A stretch of DNA of 54,573 nt from Methanobacteriota archaeon (GTDB taxonomy: Bacteria > Myxococcota > UBA727 > JABDBI01). This document shows positions 1 through 7,585 of this stretch, one piece after another. The stretch covers positions 64,880 to 119,452 of the forward strand of contig JABDBI010000002.1 in assembly GCA_013288705.1 (NCBI GenBank). Reading direction: 5' to 3'. The notes under the pieces were generated by a model, which had not been told where the DNA came from, did no database searches, and saw only the letters and a list, made by a program, of their open reading frames with translations. The stretch's first letter is position 1, and every line of letters begins with the position of its first letter. A program made the position numbers and the translations under genes.

Positions 1-924
1 CACTGCAATACCCAGGTGGATATCTTTCTTAAATTTAATCTTATCGCCGGCGACTTCAGCGTTGATGTAAGGATGGCGCTTGAGTACCTGACAAACTGCA
101 GCAGCCAAGAAAGTCGTATAGGTCAACGACATACCTTCTTCAGCTTTAAATCGATCTTTATGTGCCAAACGAACACGATCGATTTTACTATAGTCAACTT
201 CGAAAAAGGTCGTGACGTGCGCGCTAGTGCGTCGTGAAGCAATCATATTTTCCATGATCACACGACGCATGGTCGACACTGGCTGGAGCAGCTCTCGCTC
301 CCCAACAGGAATAGAGACTTGTGGCGCACCAGGGCGTGGAGCGGAGAGGCCTTTTGGTCCTTGACTCCGGTAAGCGATGTATTGCAGCAAATCATCTTTG
401 CTGATGCGTCCATCTCGGCCGCTGCCCGGAAGCAGATCGAGCTCGTGTTGGCCAATCTGATTGTCAGTGGCTATCTTGCGCACCAGCGGCGACAAAAATC
501 TTCGCATATCACCCGTCGTTGCCGGTGCGGGTTGTTCCGGAGTAGGAGAGGCTGCGGGAGCAGGCGGAGCCTTGGGCGTTTCGACAGCTTTTGCTTCTTT
601 TGTTTCTGGCTCCGCCTTGGCTTCTTCCGGAGCTTTTTTGCTTGGCGTCGCCTCGGGCTTTTCGGCTGTTGCTTGGGAGGCTTCGCCGGCGGCACCCACC
701 ATTCCAAGTACTGTACCAACTGCGACGGTTTCACCGGGGCCTACTGCTATATTAAGCAATACACCACTTGCAGGAGCAGGAATTTCCGCTTCGACTTTGT
801 CCGTCGAGATAAGAAGAATGTTCTCGTCTTTCTGTACTTTATCGCCAGGCGACTTCAGCCATTTGACAATCGTCCCCTCGGCAATTGATTCACCGAGTTG
901 AGGCATAATAATTTTTTCAGCCAT
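1..924 (-). CDS. 2-oxoacid dehydrogenase E2 (dihydrolipoyl acyltransferase), C-terminus cut by window edge
   Basis: Acyltransferase core of a 2-oxoacid dehydrogenase complex. It carries acyl groups on lipoyl-lysine and passes them to CoA. The 308 visible codons start at ATG 924. An N-terminal lipoyl domain (about residues 1-78) has the modified lysine in the motif STDKVEAEIPAP. An Ala/Pro/Glu/Lys-rich flexible linker follows (about 80-130). Next come a peripheral E3-binding domain (FLSPLVRKIA...DGRISKDDL, about 140-180) and the start of the catalytic domain (STMRRVIMENM, about 205 onward). The catalytic HxxxD motif lies beyond the edge. It is downstream of lpdA (E3) and lipB (lipoate transfer) on the same strand, so one cluster supplies E2, its cofactor loading and E3. 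The TDKV lipoyl motif is common in succinyl- and branched-chain-type E2s, but the substrate cannot be fixed from this fragment. Confidence 0.93.
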   Translation of the reverse strand, partial: MAEKIIMPQLGESIAEGTIVKWLKSPGDKVQKDENILLISTDKVEAEIPAPASGVLLNIAVGPGETVAVGTVLGMVGAAGEASQATAEKPEATPSKKAPEEAKAEPETKEAKAVETPKAPPAPAASPTPEQPAPATTGDMRRFLSPLVRKIATDNQIGQHELDLLPGSGRDGRISKDDLLQYIAYRSQGPKGLSAPRPGAPQVSIPVGERELLQPVSTMRRVIMENMIASRRTSAHVTTFFEVDYSKIDRVRLAHKDRFKAEEGMSLTYTTFLAAAVCQVLKRHPYINAEVAGDKIKFKKDIHLGIAV

Positions 925-936
925 AACACTCTCCAT

Positions 937-1626
937 TCACAGTTGCGGCTCCGTCATATCATGTGATGCCGCTCTTTTGTTGAAAATTTCACAAAGGTTT
1001 TTGGTGACCACACCGCAGATATCTGCGTAGGTCGGAACTGGCTGCGCGCGTTTTGTTAATTCGATCGCAAGGCTTGTCACGCCACGGCCAGTCAGGCCGC
1101 AGGGTACGATGCAATCGGTGAATTTAGCAAGCTCTGTCGTCACATTGATTGCAAATCCATGGCGGGTGATTCCCTTCGAAATGCCCACCCCGATTGCCAC
1201 CAACTTACTATTTCCCACCCAAACGCCGGTCATCCCGGGAACTGTATGGCAGCCTGTAACGCCAAACTCTTCGCAAGTGCGAATGAGTGCTTTCTCAAGG
1301 CCTCGCACATAGGCGCCCACATCCGGCGTGGCAGATTCAAGTTGCATCACCGGATATCCGACGAGTTGCCCAACGCCATGAAATGTAATGTCACCGCCGC
1401 GGTCAGTCTCGACCAACTCGATTCCGCGTGCTCGCAACTCTTCCTCCGGCACGAGCAAGTGTGTACGCCCGTGCTGGCGGGTGATGGTAATGGTGTCTTG
1501 ATGCTCGAGTAAGAGAAGCTGTGGCCCCAAACGATCAATGTCAGCCATCGCTGCTCGCATGACCGCCATACCGTCGATGTAAGGGATTCCCGTGCCCAGA
1601 AAACGGACACGGAGCGCATCAGCCAT
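937..1626 (-). CDS. lipB: Octanoyltransferase LipB
   Basis: Transfers octanoate from octanoyl-ACP to lipoyl domains, the first step of lipoate synthesis. 229 residues, the usual size. The family motif RGGDITFHGVGQLVGYP is at about residues 77-92. The catalytic pair of the family is visible as Lys141 (NSKLVAIGV) and Cys176 (DCIVPCGL). The ATG at 1626 lies 8 bases inside the end of lpdA, so translation is probably coupled. It sits between the E3 gene and the E2 gene whose lipoyl domain it is expected to modify. The sulphur-inserting enzyme LipA is not in the window. Confidence 0.95.
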   Translation of the reverse strand: MADALRVRFLGTGIPYIDGMAVMRAAMADIDRLGPQLLLLEHQDTITITRQHGRTHLLVPEEELRARGIELVETDRGGDITFHGVGQLVGYPVMQLESATPDVGAYVRGLEKALIRTCEEFGVTGCHTVPGMTGVWVGNSKLVAIGVGISKGITRHGFAINVTTELAKFTDCIVPCGLTGRGVTSLAIELTKRAQPVPTYADICGVVTKNLCEIFNKRAASHDMTEPQL

Positions 1627-3016
1627 GAATCGCGCGGCCAGTTGCTACTGAAGCCGCCTCATAGATAGATTCGTAAAGCGTCGGATGCGCATGCACTGTT
1701 CGTGCGACGTCATCGATAGTGGCTTCCATCTGCATTGCAAAAGCTGGTTCGGCGAGAAGTTCTGTCGCGTCGGGGCCGATGATATGTACGCCCAAAATTT
1801 CCCCATACTTCGCATCAGTCACAAACTTCACAAACCCGCGCTTCTTGCCCAAGATGCTGGCTTTACCACTGCGGGCAAAATCAAATTTGCCAATTTTAAC
1901 TTCGTAGCCACGTTTTTTTGCTTCTTCTTCGGTCAGTCCAGACCATGCTACCGGTGGATCGGAGTACACGCATGATGGTGTGTGATCATAGTTTAACGGC
2001 GTCGGATTTTTGCCGGCCATATGCTCAGCGGCAATGATGCCCTCAGCAGAGGCAGTATGTGCCAACCAGGGCGTATTCACGCAGTCCCCAATCGCATAGA
2101 TGCTCGGTTCATCAGATTGCATGTACCCACTGACGGCGATAAAACCTTTCTCTAGCTTCGCTTTCGTTTTTTCAAGACCAATATCACTGGTAAGTGGCGC
2201 ACGGCCGATACAAACCAGCACGTAGTCTGCGTCGACGACGATCGACTCGCCTGATGCACTGGTCAAGGTGGTGCGGGTGCTGTCTTTCTTGTTCGAGATC
2301 TCTGTCACTTTCGCGTTGAGGTGAAACTTCACACCCTGCTGCTCAAACTGGGTCATCAACTCTTTAGAACAGTCCGGGTCGGCCGGTGCCAAAGCACGCG
2401 GCAATGCCTCGATCACAGTGACCTGCGTGCCCAGACGTGCAAACACCGAGGCAAACTCAATACCGATGACACCGCCACCGACGATAGCAAGCGAGCCTGG
2501 AATATGATCAAGCTCAAGAATACTGTCGGAGCTCAAAATGCGTTTGGAAAATGCTGCAAAAGGTAACGCTCGGGGCGTAGAACCCACAGCGATCAAAACG
2601 TTCTTGGTGCTCAACTCGGTTTTTTTCTTGCTGGCGTCTTCAACGACGACCTTGCCAGCTCCAGCTAATTTCCCAAAGCCGCTAAATACATCCACCTTGC
2701 GCGATTTCATCAGATGGGCAACGCCACCAGCATTGGTGCTGACAATGCGCGACTTATAAGCTTGCACCTTGTCCCACTCAACACGTACGCCTTCCGCTTG
2801 GATGCCGATTTTGGATGCCTCTTTCATTTCGCTGTAAACATCAGCAGCATGCAAGAGCGCTTTGGTGGGAATACAGCCGCGATGCAGACAAGTGCCGCCG
2901 AGGGCCTTGTCCTTTTCTACGATCGCTGTTTTAAGGCCAAGAGCACTGGCACGAGCGGCGGCGACATAGCCACCTGGCCCCGAACCAATGACGACAAGAT
3001 CATAAGTTTGCGACAT
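1619..3016 (-). CDS. lpdA: Dihydrolipoyl dehydrogenase (E3)
   Basis: FAD enzyme that reoxidises dihydrolipoamide with NAD+ in 2-oxoacid dehydrogenase complexes. 465 residues, full length. The N-terminal dinucleotide fold is GSGPGGY (11-17). The redox disulfide is in GGTCLHRGCIPTK (Cys43, Cys48). A second nucleotide fold is GGGVIGIEFASVF, and AIGDC binds FAD. The C-terminal HAHPTLYE carries the catalytic His-Glu pair of the partner subunit. It lies 12 bases after rpmG, overlaps lipB by 8 bases and precedes the E2 gene, so it is probably co-transcribed with them. Confidence 0.96.
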   Translation of the reverse strand: MSQTYDLVVIGSGPGGYVAAARASALGLKTAIVEKDKALGGTCLHRGCIPTKALLHAADVYSEMKEASKIGIQAEGVRVEWDKVQAYKSRIVSTNAGGVAHLMKSRKVDVFSGFGKLAGAGKVVVEDASKKKTELSTKNVLIAVGSTPRALPFAAFSKRILSSDSILELDHIPGSLAIVGGGVIGIEFASVFARLGTQVTVIEALPRALAPADPDCSKELMTQFEQQGVKFHLNAKVTEISNKKDSTRTTLTSASGESIVVDADYVLVCIGRAPLTSDIGLEKTKAKLEKGFIAVSGYMQSDEPSIYAIGDCVNTPWLAHTASAEGIIAAEHMAGKNPTPLNYDHTPSCVYSDPPVAWSGLTEEEAKKRGYEVKIGKFDFARSGKASILGKKRGFVKFVTDAKYGEILGVHIIGPDATELLAEPAFAMQMEATIDDVARTVHAHPTLYESIYEAASVATGRAIHG

Positions 3017-3028
3017 ATAGGGTATTTC

Positions 3029-3199
3029 TTATTTGAGTTTGGTTTCTTTGAAATCCACATGCTTTTGCATTTTGGGATCATATTTTTTGAGCACCAATTT
3101 GTCTTTGGTGTTGTTCTTATTTTTTTGCGTGACATAGAAAAAGCCTGTTCCAGCTGTGGACTCAAGCTTAATCAATTCGCGGTTACCTTTTTTTGCCAT
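3029..3199 (-). CDS. rpmG: 50S ribosomal protein L33
   Basis: Small ribosomal protein of the large subunit E-site region. 56 residues, start ATG at 3199. It begins [15 protein letters not shown] and contains the family core [11 protein letters not shown] with a basic C-terminus. There is no CxxC pair, so it is the cysteine-free, zinc-independent form. It lies about 90 bases downstream of tRNA-Lys and 12 bases upstream of lpdA, all on the minus strand. The more usual rpmG-secE-nusG neighbourhood is absent. Confidence 0.92.
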   Translation of the reverse strand: MAKKGNRELIKLESTAGTGFFYVTQKNKNNTKDKLVLKKYDPKMQKHVDFKETKLK

Positions 3200-3290
3200 G
3201 ACAGGACCCCAGTTTTAATCTTTACGCGCAGACCGGGGTACCATAATACCGGACTCAAGTCTAGAGCGGTTTGATCAAGTACAGATGATT

Positions 3291-3366
3291 TGGTGGGCCC
3301 GGAAAGAATCGAACTTTCAACCGCCGGATTAAGAGTCCATTGCTCTGCCAATTGAGCTACGAGCCC
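3291..3366 (-). tRNA. tRNA-Lys (anticodon CTT)
   Basis: Folds as a complete 76-nt tRNA on the minus strand, with CCA encoded. The 7-bp acceptor stem (GGGCTCG/CGGGCCC) has one G-U pair. The D stem is GCTC/GAGC. The anticodon loop CTCTTAA gives anticodon CTT, reading AAG lysine codons. The T arm is GAAAG-TTCGATT-CTTTC. The outermost anticodon-stem pair (A-G) is mismatched. Confidence 0.95.
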
Positions 3367-3395
3367 GAAAACAAATCTGTACCATGAACGCCCGA

Positions 3396-3425
3396 TATCT
3401 AACGGATGGTGCATTGGGCTGTCAA
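3396..3425 (-). promoter_or_regulatory. Putative sigma-70 promoter for tRNA-Lys
   Basis: Minus-strand reading: a perfect -35 TTGACA (3425-3420), an 18-base spacer and a weaker -10 TAGATA (3401-3396). The expected start is about 23 bases before the tRNA 5' end. Positions and spacing support it; the -10 matches only partly. Confidence 0.5.
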
Positions 3426-3522
3426 GACCGGTGTTGACCAAAACTTTAAAATGCCACATGTTGCCCGTTCACAAAATAAGTCCTCTGACAGCTGAGCTGT
3501 GAATGACTTGGGAGCAATACTG

Positions 3523-4275
3523 ATGAAAATGGGTCTGTTGGCTACTAAAGTTGGAATGACGCAAATATTCGTGAACGAGGGTGTGCGCGTACCGGTGACG
3601 GTTTTGCAAGTGAAGCCGAACGTCGTTTTGGCACACAAAACCATGGAACGCGATGGTTATACCGCTATTCAATTTGGTTACGGCGAGATTCGTGAAAAGC
3701 TCCTCTCAAAGGCAGAAATCGGCCACAGCAAAAAAGCTGGCGCGGGCCCAATGCGTGATCTGTGTGAGTTTCGGGTGCCTGAAGACAAGCTTGCAGAGTT
3801 TGCCGTCGGTACAACGCTAGGAGCTGCGTTTTTCGCCAATGCGAAATCTCTAGATATAAGCGGTACCAGCAAGGGTAAGGGTTTTGCCGGTGTAATGAAG
3901 CGCCACCACTTTTCTGGCTTTCCAGGTAGCCACGGTACCCACGAGTACTTCCGCCACGGTGGATCCATTGGTATGCGCGCGCAGCCGGGCAAGGTGCTTA
4001 AAGGTAAGCGCATGGCTGGCCAAATGGGCAATGAGCGTGTGACGCAAAAGAATCTACGTATTGTACAAATTATGGAAGAAGAAGGCCTCATCTTGGTGCG
4101 CGGTGCAGTGCCCGGCTCCAGGGGAAAAGTGGTTGAACTTCGCGTGTCGAATCGTGCTCCGAGAGCATTGCATGGCGTAGGCGGAGCGCAGGTTGAAGAA
4201 GCCAGCAAGAATCCAATGAAGGCTTCCAAAGCAGGCACCAAAGCCAAGCCGGCAGCAGCACCTAAGAAGAAATAG
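3523..4275 (+). CDS. rplC: 50S ribosomal protein L3, outside the S10 operon
   Basis: Primary rRNA-binding protein near the peptidyl-transferase centre. The ATG at 3523 (MKMGLLATKVGMTQIF) is chosen because GGGAGC precedes it at normal spacing. A GTG 24 bases upstream would add eight residues with no family match. 250 residues, longer than the usual ~210 because of a Lys/Ala-rich C-terminal tail (about 225-250). Core motifs are SKGKGFAGVMKRH and GSIGMRAQPGKVLKGKRMAG. The second lacks the GQNQTPG glutamine that PrmB methylates in E. coli. It is normally the second S10-operon gene, but no other ribosomal gene of that operon is adjacent here. Confidence 0.95.
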   Translation: MKMGLLATKVGMTQIFVNEGVRVPVTVLQVKPNVVLAHKTMERDGYTAIQFGYGEIREKLLSKAEIGHSKKAGAGPMRDLCEFRVPEDKLAEFAVGTTLGAAFFANAKSLDISGTSKGKGFAGVMKRHHFSGFPGSHGTHEYFRHGGSIGMRAQPGKVLKGKRMAGQMGNERVTQKNLRIVQIMEEEGLILVRGAVPGSRGKVVELRVSNRAPRALHGVGGAQVEEASKNPMKASKAGTKAKPAAAPKKK

Positions 4276-4293
4276 AAATAAGGCAGGATAAAT

Positions 4294-4599
4294 ATGTCGG
4301 CAGCAATTGATGAACTAACAGTTAACTGGGAAGAAGACGGCCAGCTCAAAGTCAAAGAGGTTGCCAAACACGTGCTTTCAAAGGGTGCTTGGGCCACTGT
4401 GATGTTTTTGTATGTGGAGATGGACCCGCAGACCAAGGAATACCGAGATCCCAAAATCAGTATTCGGCGGTATCGCAAGCGCGGCGATCAATATATGTTC
4501 CAGTCAAAGTTCAACATTTCGTCGGCTGCTCAGGGCAAAGAGATCGCGCGCATGATTCATGAGTGGTACAAAGACGGCGATGGGGAATCGGCGGAATAG
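4294..4599 (+). CDS. Conserved hypothetical protein (small, basic C-terminal half)
   Basis: 101 residues, 18 bases after rplC, preceded by AGGCAGGA at ribosome-binding distance. No named domain. The central stretch LSKGAWATVMFLYVEMDP, then SIRRYRKRGDQY and SKFNISSAAQGKEIARMI, resembles from memory a small uncharacterised protein common in deltaproteobacteria. The fold looks alpha/beta with a basic patch. Being in line with rplC suggests co-transcription, but no function is claimed. Its last 96 bases overlap the 3' end of the convergent TreY-like gene. Confidence 0.7.
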   Translation: MSAAIDELTVNWEEDGQLKVKEVAKHVLSKGAWATVMFLYVEMDPQTKEYRDPKISIRRYRKRGDQYMFQSKFNISSAAQGKEIARMIHEWYKDGDGESAE

Positions 4600-6120
4600 T
4601 GTGGCTGCCGAGATGAATTTTCGGTTGAACACAAAAGTCTCGCCGCTTAAGTAGCAGGTCCATTCTCGCGGCGAGTTTTTGGGCAAGTTCAGCGCTGTTT
4701 TTTGCCAAAATTCTGAGTCAAATCCAAGTTTGTGACGTGGCCGCAAATGGGAAATCCATCGGGGTACTGCAACAATCACGGCAGTTCCCTGATACCTGCG
4801 CATGAATCCAATCAGATGATTCCTGCTCTCTCCGGAGAATGAAAGCGGTACATAATCGCCCCGCATAAATAGATCTTCCGAGGAGCGACGCAACGCAAGT
4901 AACTTGTGCGCGAGGTCGAGTTGCATGTCATCGAGGCAGGGCGTTTGTGGCGACAGAATTTGCAGCGTCAGCATAGACGTCTTGTTGATTTCGGCAAAGA
5001 AGCTGACTCTCTTTTTTTCGATGAACTCGGACGCTAGATCGAGCGAAATGCCATCTTCTATAAGAGGCTGCTCACCGACGATGTTCAGCGCAAGCGATTG
5101 TAGCTTCCCCCGCGTTTTGTTAAGCAGATGAAAGTGCCTCACGGCGTTTCCCGGAGCTGGGTGTCCTCGTAGATGCAGGTGTCGCCTACGCAGCGTGCGC
5201 AACCCATCCGGATGCACGAAAAGCTGCAAGGCAGCTTGCGTCCACTGCGCGTCGGTATCGCAAGGCGAGTCATTCAATACCTGTAAGGTTCCATGAGCAG
5301 AATCACTGAGTTGATTGAGCTTCGCTGAACTATTGACGTTGATTGGTAGTTGAAAAACGTCAGCAGGGGATGGTTCCCCGACGAGGCTAAAGTGCTGTTG
5401 ATCGAGAAGCGCCCATAAAAAGTTTGCACCACAAGCGCTAAAAAAGTTCTCAAAGACCCGAAAACGATTTGGGCTAGCTGATATCCACCTGGACAATTCA
5501 ATCTTGAGTTCTTCGATCCCTGCAAACTTTCTGAGCACAGCAAATTCAAATTTGGCGCTGATAGCCAAAAGCGCGTCATATTCTTCTTTGCGCACGATGG
5601 GTCTCGCGACCGAAGCGTAATAGACCTGATTGAGAATCTCGGCGTAGGTATGGAGTGCAATTGGCAACCGATGTTTTTTGTAGCTGAAGAAGAACAGATG
5701 TTTGGCGTTGCACTGCAAACGCAGCTTTCCCGCGCAAATCGATCCTTCGATGGGCTCTTCAAGAATAGGTGATGCAATGGGTAGCACCGTGCCCCGAATC
5801 CGAGGAAGGTCAAAGAGGGCAAGGTGCTTTGATAGCATTCCCCTCTCAAGTACATCTCGCCAGTATGGGTTGTCGATCGAAGCTTCCAAAAAAGGCGGGG
5901 CCGGATTGGTGAGCAAGCCCATAGATGGATTTTGCTTTGCCAATCCATGCAACAGTTCGCGCAGCTTTTTTTCGCCACCTAGCTTATCGCTGACCTTGTT
6001 GAAATCGGCTCTCGAAAGAAGCTCAGAGATATGCAAATGGGAGAAGTGGTTTGCTAACCACCCGAGGTCTTGGGCAGGAAAATCCTTCAGCTTATAAACT
6101 GCGGTTGGGTTTTTTAGCAT
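4504..6120 (-). CDS. Degenerate maltooligosyltrehalose synthase (TreY) homologue lacking catalytic residues
   Basis: 538 residues; TreY enzymes (GH13) are usually 700 or more. Family landmarks run in order: the YKLK start (9-12), LGGE (47-50), NPYWRDVLERG (84-94), LLDQQHFSL (238-246), HPDGL (303-307), LLALRRSSEDLFMRGDYVPL (407-426), AVPRW (451-455) and EWTCYLSGETF (486-496). The active site is gone. HGYD and DxxPNH are deleted or replaced. The nucleophile Asp of RIDHPDGL is Val302 in LQLFVHPDGL. The acid Glu of VEKIL is Leu345 in ALNIV. The PGVPDxYQGxE segment and the region after it are deleted. The frame is open throughout, so it is not a fresh pseudogene. ATG 6120 lies inside the end of dacB (29-bp overlap). 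The last ~18 residues pass the normal TreY end and overlap the convergent small gene. Homology is read by eye. Confidence 0.75.
   Translation of the reverse strand: MLKNPTAVYKLKDFPAQDLGWLANHFSHLHISELLSRADFNKVSDKLGGEKKLRELLHGLAKQNPSMGLLTNPAPPFLEASIDNPYWRDVLERGMLSKHLALFDLPRIRGTVLPIASPILEEPIEGSICAGKLRLQCNAKHLFFFSYKKHRLPIALHTYAEILNQVYYASVARPIVRKEEYDALLAISAKFEFAVLRKFAGIEELKIELSRWISASPNRFRVFENFFSACGANFLWALLDQQHFSLVGEPSPADVFQLPINVNSSAKLNQLSDSAHGTLQVLNDSPCDTDAQWTQAALQLFVHPDGLRTLRRRHLHLRGHPAPGNAVRHFHLLNKTRGKLQSLALNIVGEQPLIEDGISLDLASEFIEKKRVSFFAEINKTSMLTLQILSPQTPCLDDMQLDLAHKLLALRRSSEDLFMRGDYVPLSFSGESRNHLIGFMRRYQGTAVIVAVPRWISHLRPRHKLGFDSEFWQKTALNLPKNSPREWTCYLSGETFVFNRKFISAATLFRRFPIAVFVPLMNHARDLFALSSRRNVEL
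4639..4680 (+). terminator. Probable rho-independent terminator after rplC and the small gene
   Basis: A perfect 8-bp stem CTCGCCGC (4639-4646) / GCGGCGAG (4668-4675) with a 21-nt loop, followed directly by TTTTT (4676-4680). It lies 40 bases past the stop of the small gene, inside the opposite-strand TreY-like gene. The loop is longer than typical. Confidence 0.5.
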
Positions 6121-7570
6121 CTTCGACGAGGAGGGCTAGAATTTTCTCTTGTAGCGCTAGATACGGCGATTTCGCCCCGGTGAAACCGTTGACCATGATG
6201 GCGAATGCAAGAATATCCCCACCCGGGGTGGTAAGATATCCTGCGAGAGAACTTACTCCAGAAAGCGAGCCGGTCTTGGCGCGGATTTTCCCTCTCATGT
6301 CCTCCTGTGAGAATCGGGTCGCTAGAGTTCCATCGAGGCCGGCAAGCGGCAGTGACGCGATAAACTCCGGAGCGATATGAAAGTCATTCCACGCGTAGAG
6401 CAACAGCTTGACCATTTGGGTAGGACTCATCAGGCTATAGCGTGATGCACCAGACCCATCGGCAACCGACGCGTGCTTCAGGGAAACACCAGCATTATTA
6501 CGGAGGAAACTCTGCACAGCTTCAAGCCCACCATCAAATGTCCCAGGCAATGGTCCAGTCTTGGCACCCATGGTTTTGAGCAAGCATTCCATTCCGTGGT
6601 TGTTGGAGGCTTTCATGAAATCAATGAGCATTTCGCTCATCTGGCGTGAAACGTGTTCTGTTAACCTTACTGTTTGCTGGGGTGTTTTCTCGACGCGGAT
6701 ATTTCCGTTAAAACGAATTCCCGCTGCTTTGAGCTTCTCTTGCAAAATGTGGCCAGCGAACAGATTGGGATTTGAGACTGCGAACGTTTTATAGACGGGT
6801 GCAGCATCAACAGGGAGTTCACCGCTGATATCGATGGCATCATGTTTTATGAGTCCCTGTTGCTCAGCAGTGGTAACGCGGAGGTCATTTAAGTTTTGTG
6901 ATGTTTTGGCTTTGACATCAAGTCGAATAAAATTAGAGTAGGGTTCGAAGATAGCCTGTACTTTCTCGCCCACGCGATTGCCCGGATTGACGCGCACGAC
7001 AAAGCGATTTTGATTGACGTTAACGCCGCTGATTGGGGCAGAAAACCCATGGGAAGCGTCGTCCCACATCCAGCCATTGCCATAATAGACGTCGTCAAAG
7101 ACGCTTGCATCGATCACGATATCGCCTTCGATATTCTTGACTCCGAGCTGCAGGAGCTCATGGGCGAGCGTTGCCAAATCCATGTCGGTGAGTGTGGGGT
7201 CACCTTGGCCAATCAGAAACAGATCCTGAACGATGTGCTTCTTGCGATTGAACCCTTGGGTGGCAAGCTTGGTGGTATAGCGAAAACCGGGGCCGAGGTT
7301 TTGCAGTGCTGCAGCAGCGGTTACCAATTTCAGCGTGCTCGCTGGCGTATAGAGCCGATCGGCATCGTGCGCGTAAATCACCTGGCCGGACTGCACGGAA
7401 CTGATTAGCACACCGATATGCGCATTTTGCCCTTCTGTTGCGATCCAGGAATCGATTTGGTTGACCAACGAATTTCCAGCAACAGGCGGTACGGGCTTTG
7501 GCCGCTCATATTCGCTTGTTGTTTTGCAAGCAACCATTATAAGCAGTAGTATCAATATGAAATGTTTCAT
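6092..7570 (-). CDS. dacB: D-alanyl-D-alanine carboxypeptidase/endopeptidase (PBP4, peptidase S13), probable lipoprotein
   Basis: Periplasmic peptidoglycan-trimming enzyme. 492 residues, typical for DacB. A hydrophobic N-terminus ends in VAC (Cys15), so a lipoprotein signal is likely although -3 is Met. Penicillin-binding-protein motifs are the nucleophile STLK (Ser78, Lys81), SNN in the KASNNHGME stretch, and KTG in IRAKTGSLSG. A large insert domain separates the first two motifs, as in class C PBPs. It is transcribed divergently from the DASS transporter (15-base gap) and overlaps the downstream TreY-like gene by 29 bases, suggesting translational coupling. Confidence 0.93.
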   Translation of the reverse strand: MKHFILILLLIMVACKTTSEYERPKPVPPVAGNSLVNQIDSWIATEGQNAHIGVLISSVQSGQVIYAHDADRLYTPASTLKLVTAAAALQNLGPGFRYTTKLATQGFNRKKHIVQDLFLIGQGDPTLTDMDLATLAHELLQLGVKNIEGDIVIDASVFDDVYYGNGWMWDDASHGFSAPISGVNVNQNRFVVRVNPGNRVGEKVQAIFEPYSNFIRLDVKAKTSQNLNDLRVTTAEQQGLIKHDAIDISGELPVDAAPVYKTFAVSNPNLFAGHILQEKLKAAGIRFNGNIRVEKTPQQTVRLTEHVSRQMSEMLIDFMKASNNHGMECLLKTMGAKTGPLPGTFDGGLEAVQSFLRNNAGVSLKHASVADGSGASRYSLMSPTQMVKLLLYAWNDFHIAPEFIASLPLAGLDGTLATRFSQEDMRGKIRAKTGSLSGVSSLAGYLTTPGGDILAFAIMVNGFTGAKSPYLALQEKILALLVEDAKKPNRSL

Positions 7571-7585
7571 GGATGGTAGTGTGAC

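Noticed and set aside
3499-3522. GTG start 24 bases upstream of rplC
   Set aside because: Extra residues do not match L3 N-termini, and the ribosome-binding site fits ATG 3523.
4504-6120. TreY-like gene as a frameshifted pseudogene or assembly error
   Set aside because: The frame is open over 538 codons and landmarks appear in the correct order without a frame change, so deletions and substitutions are real in-frame changes.
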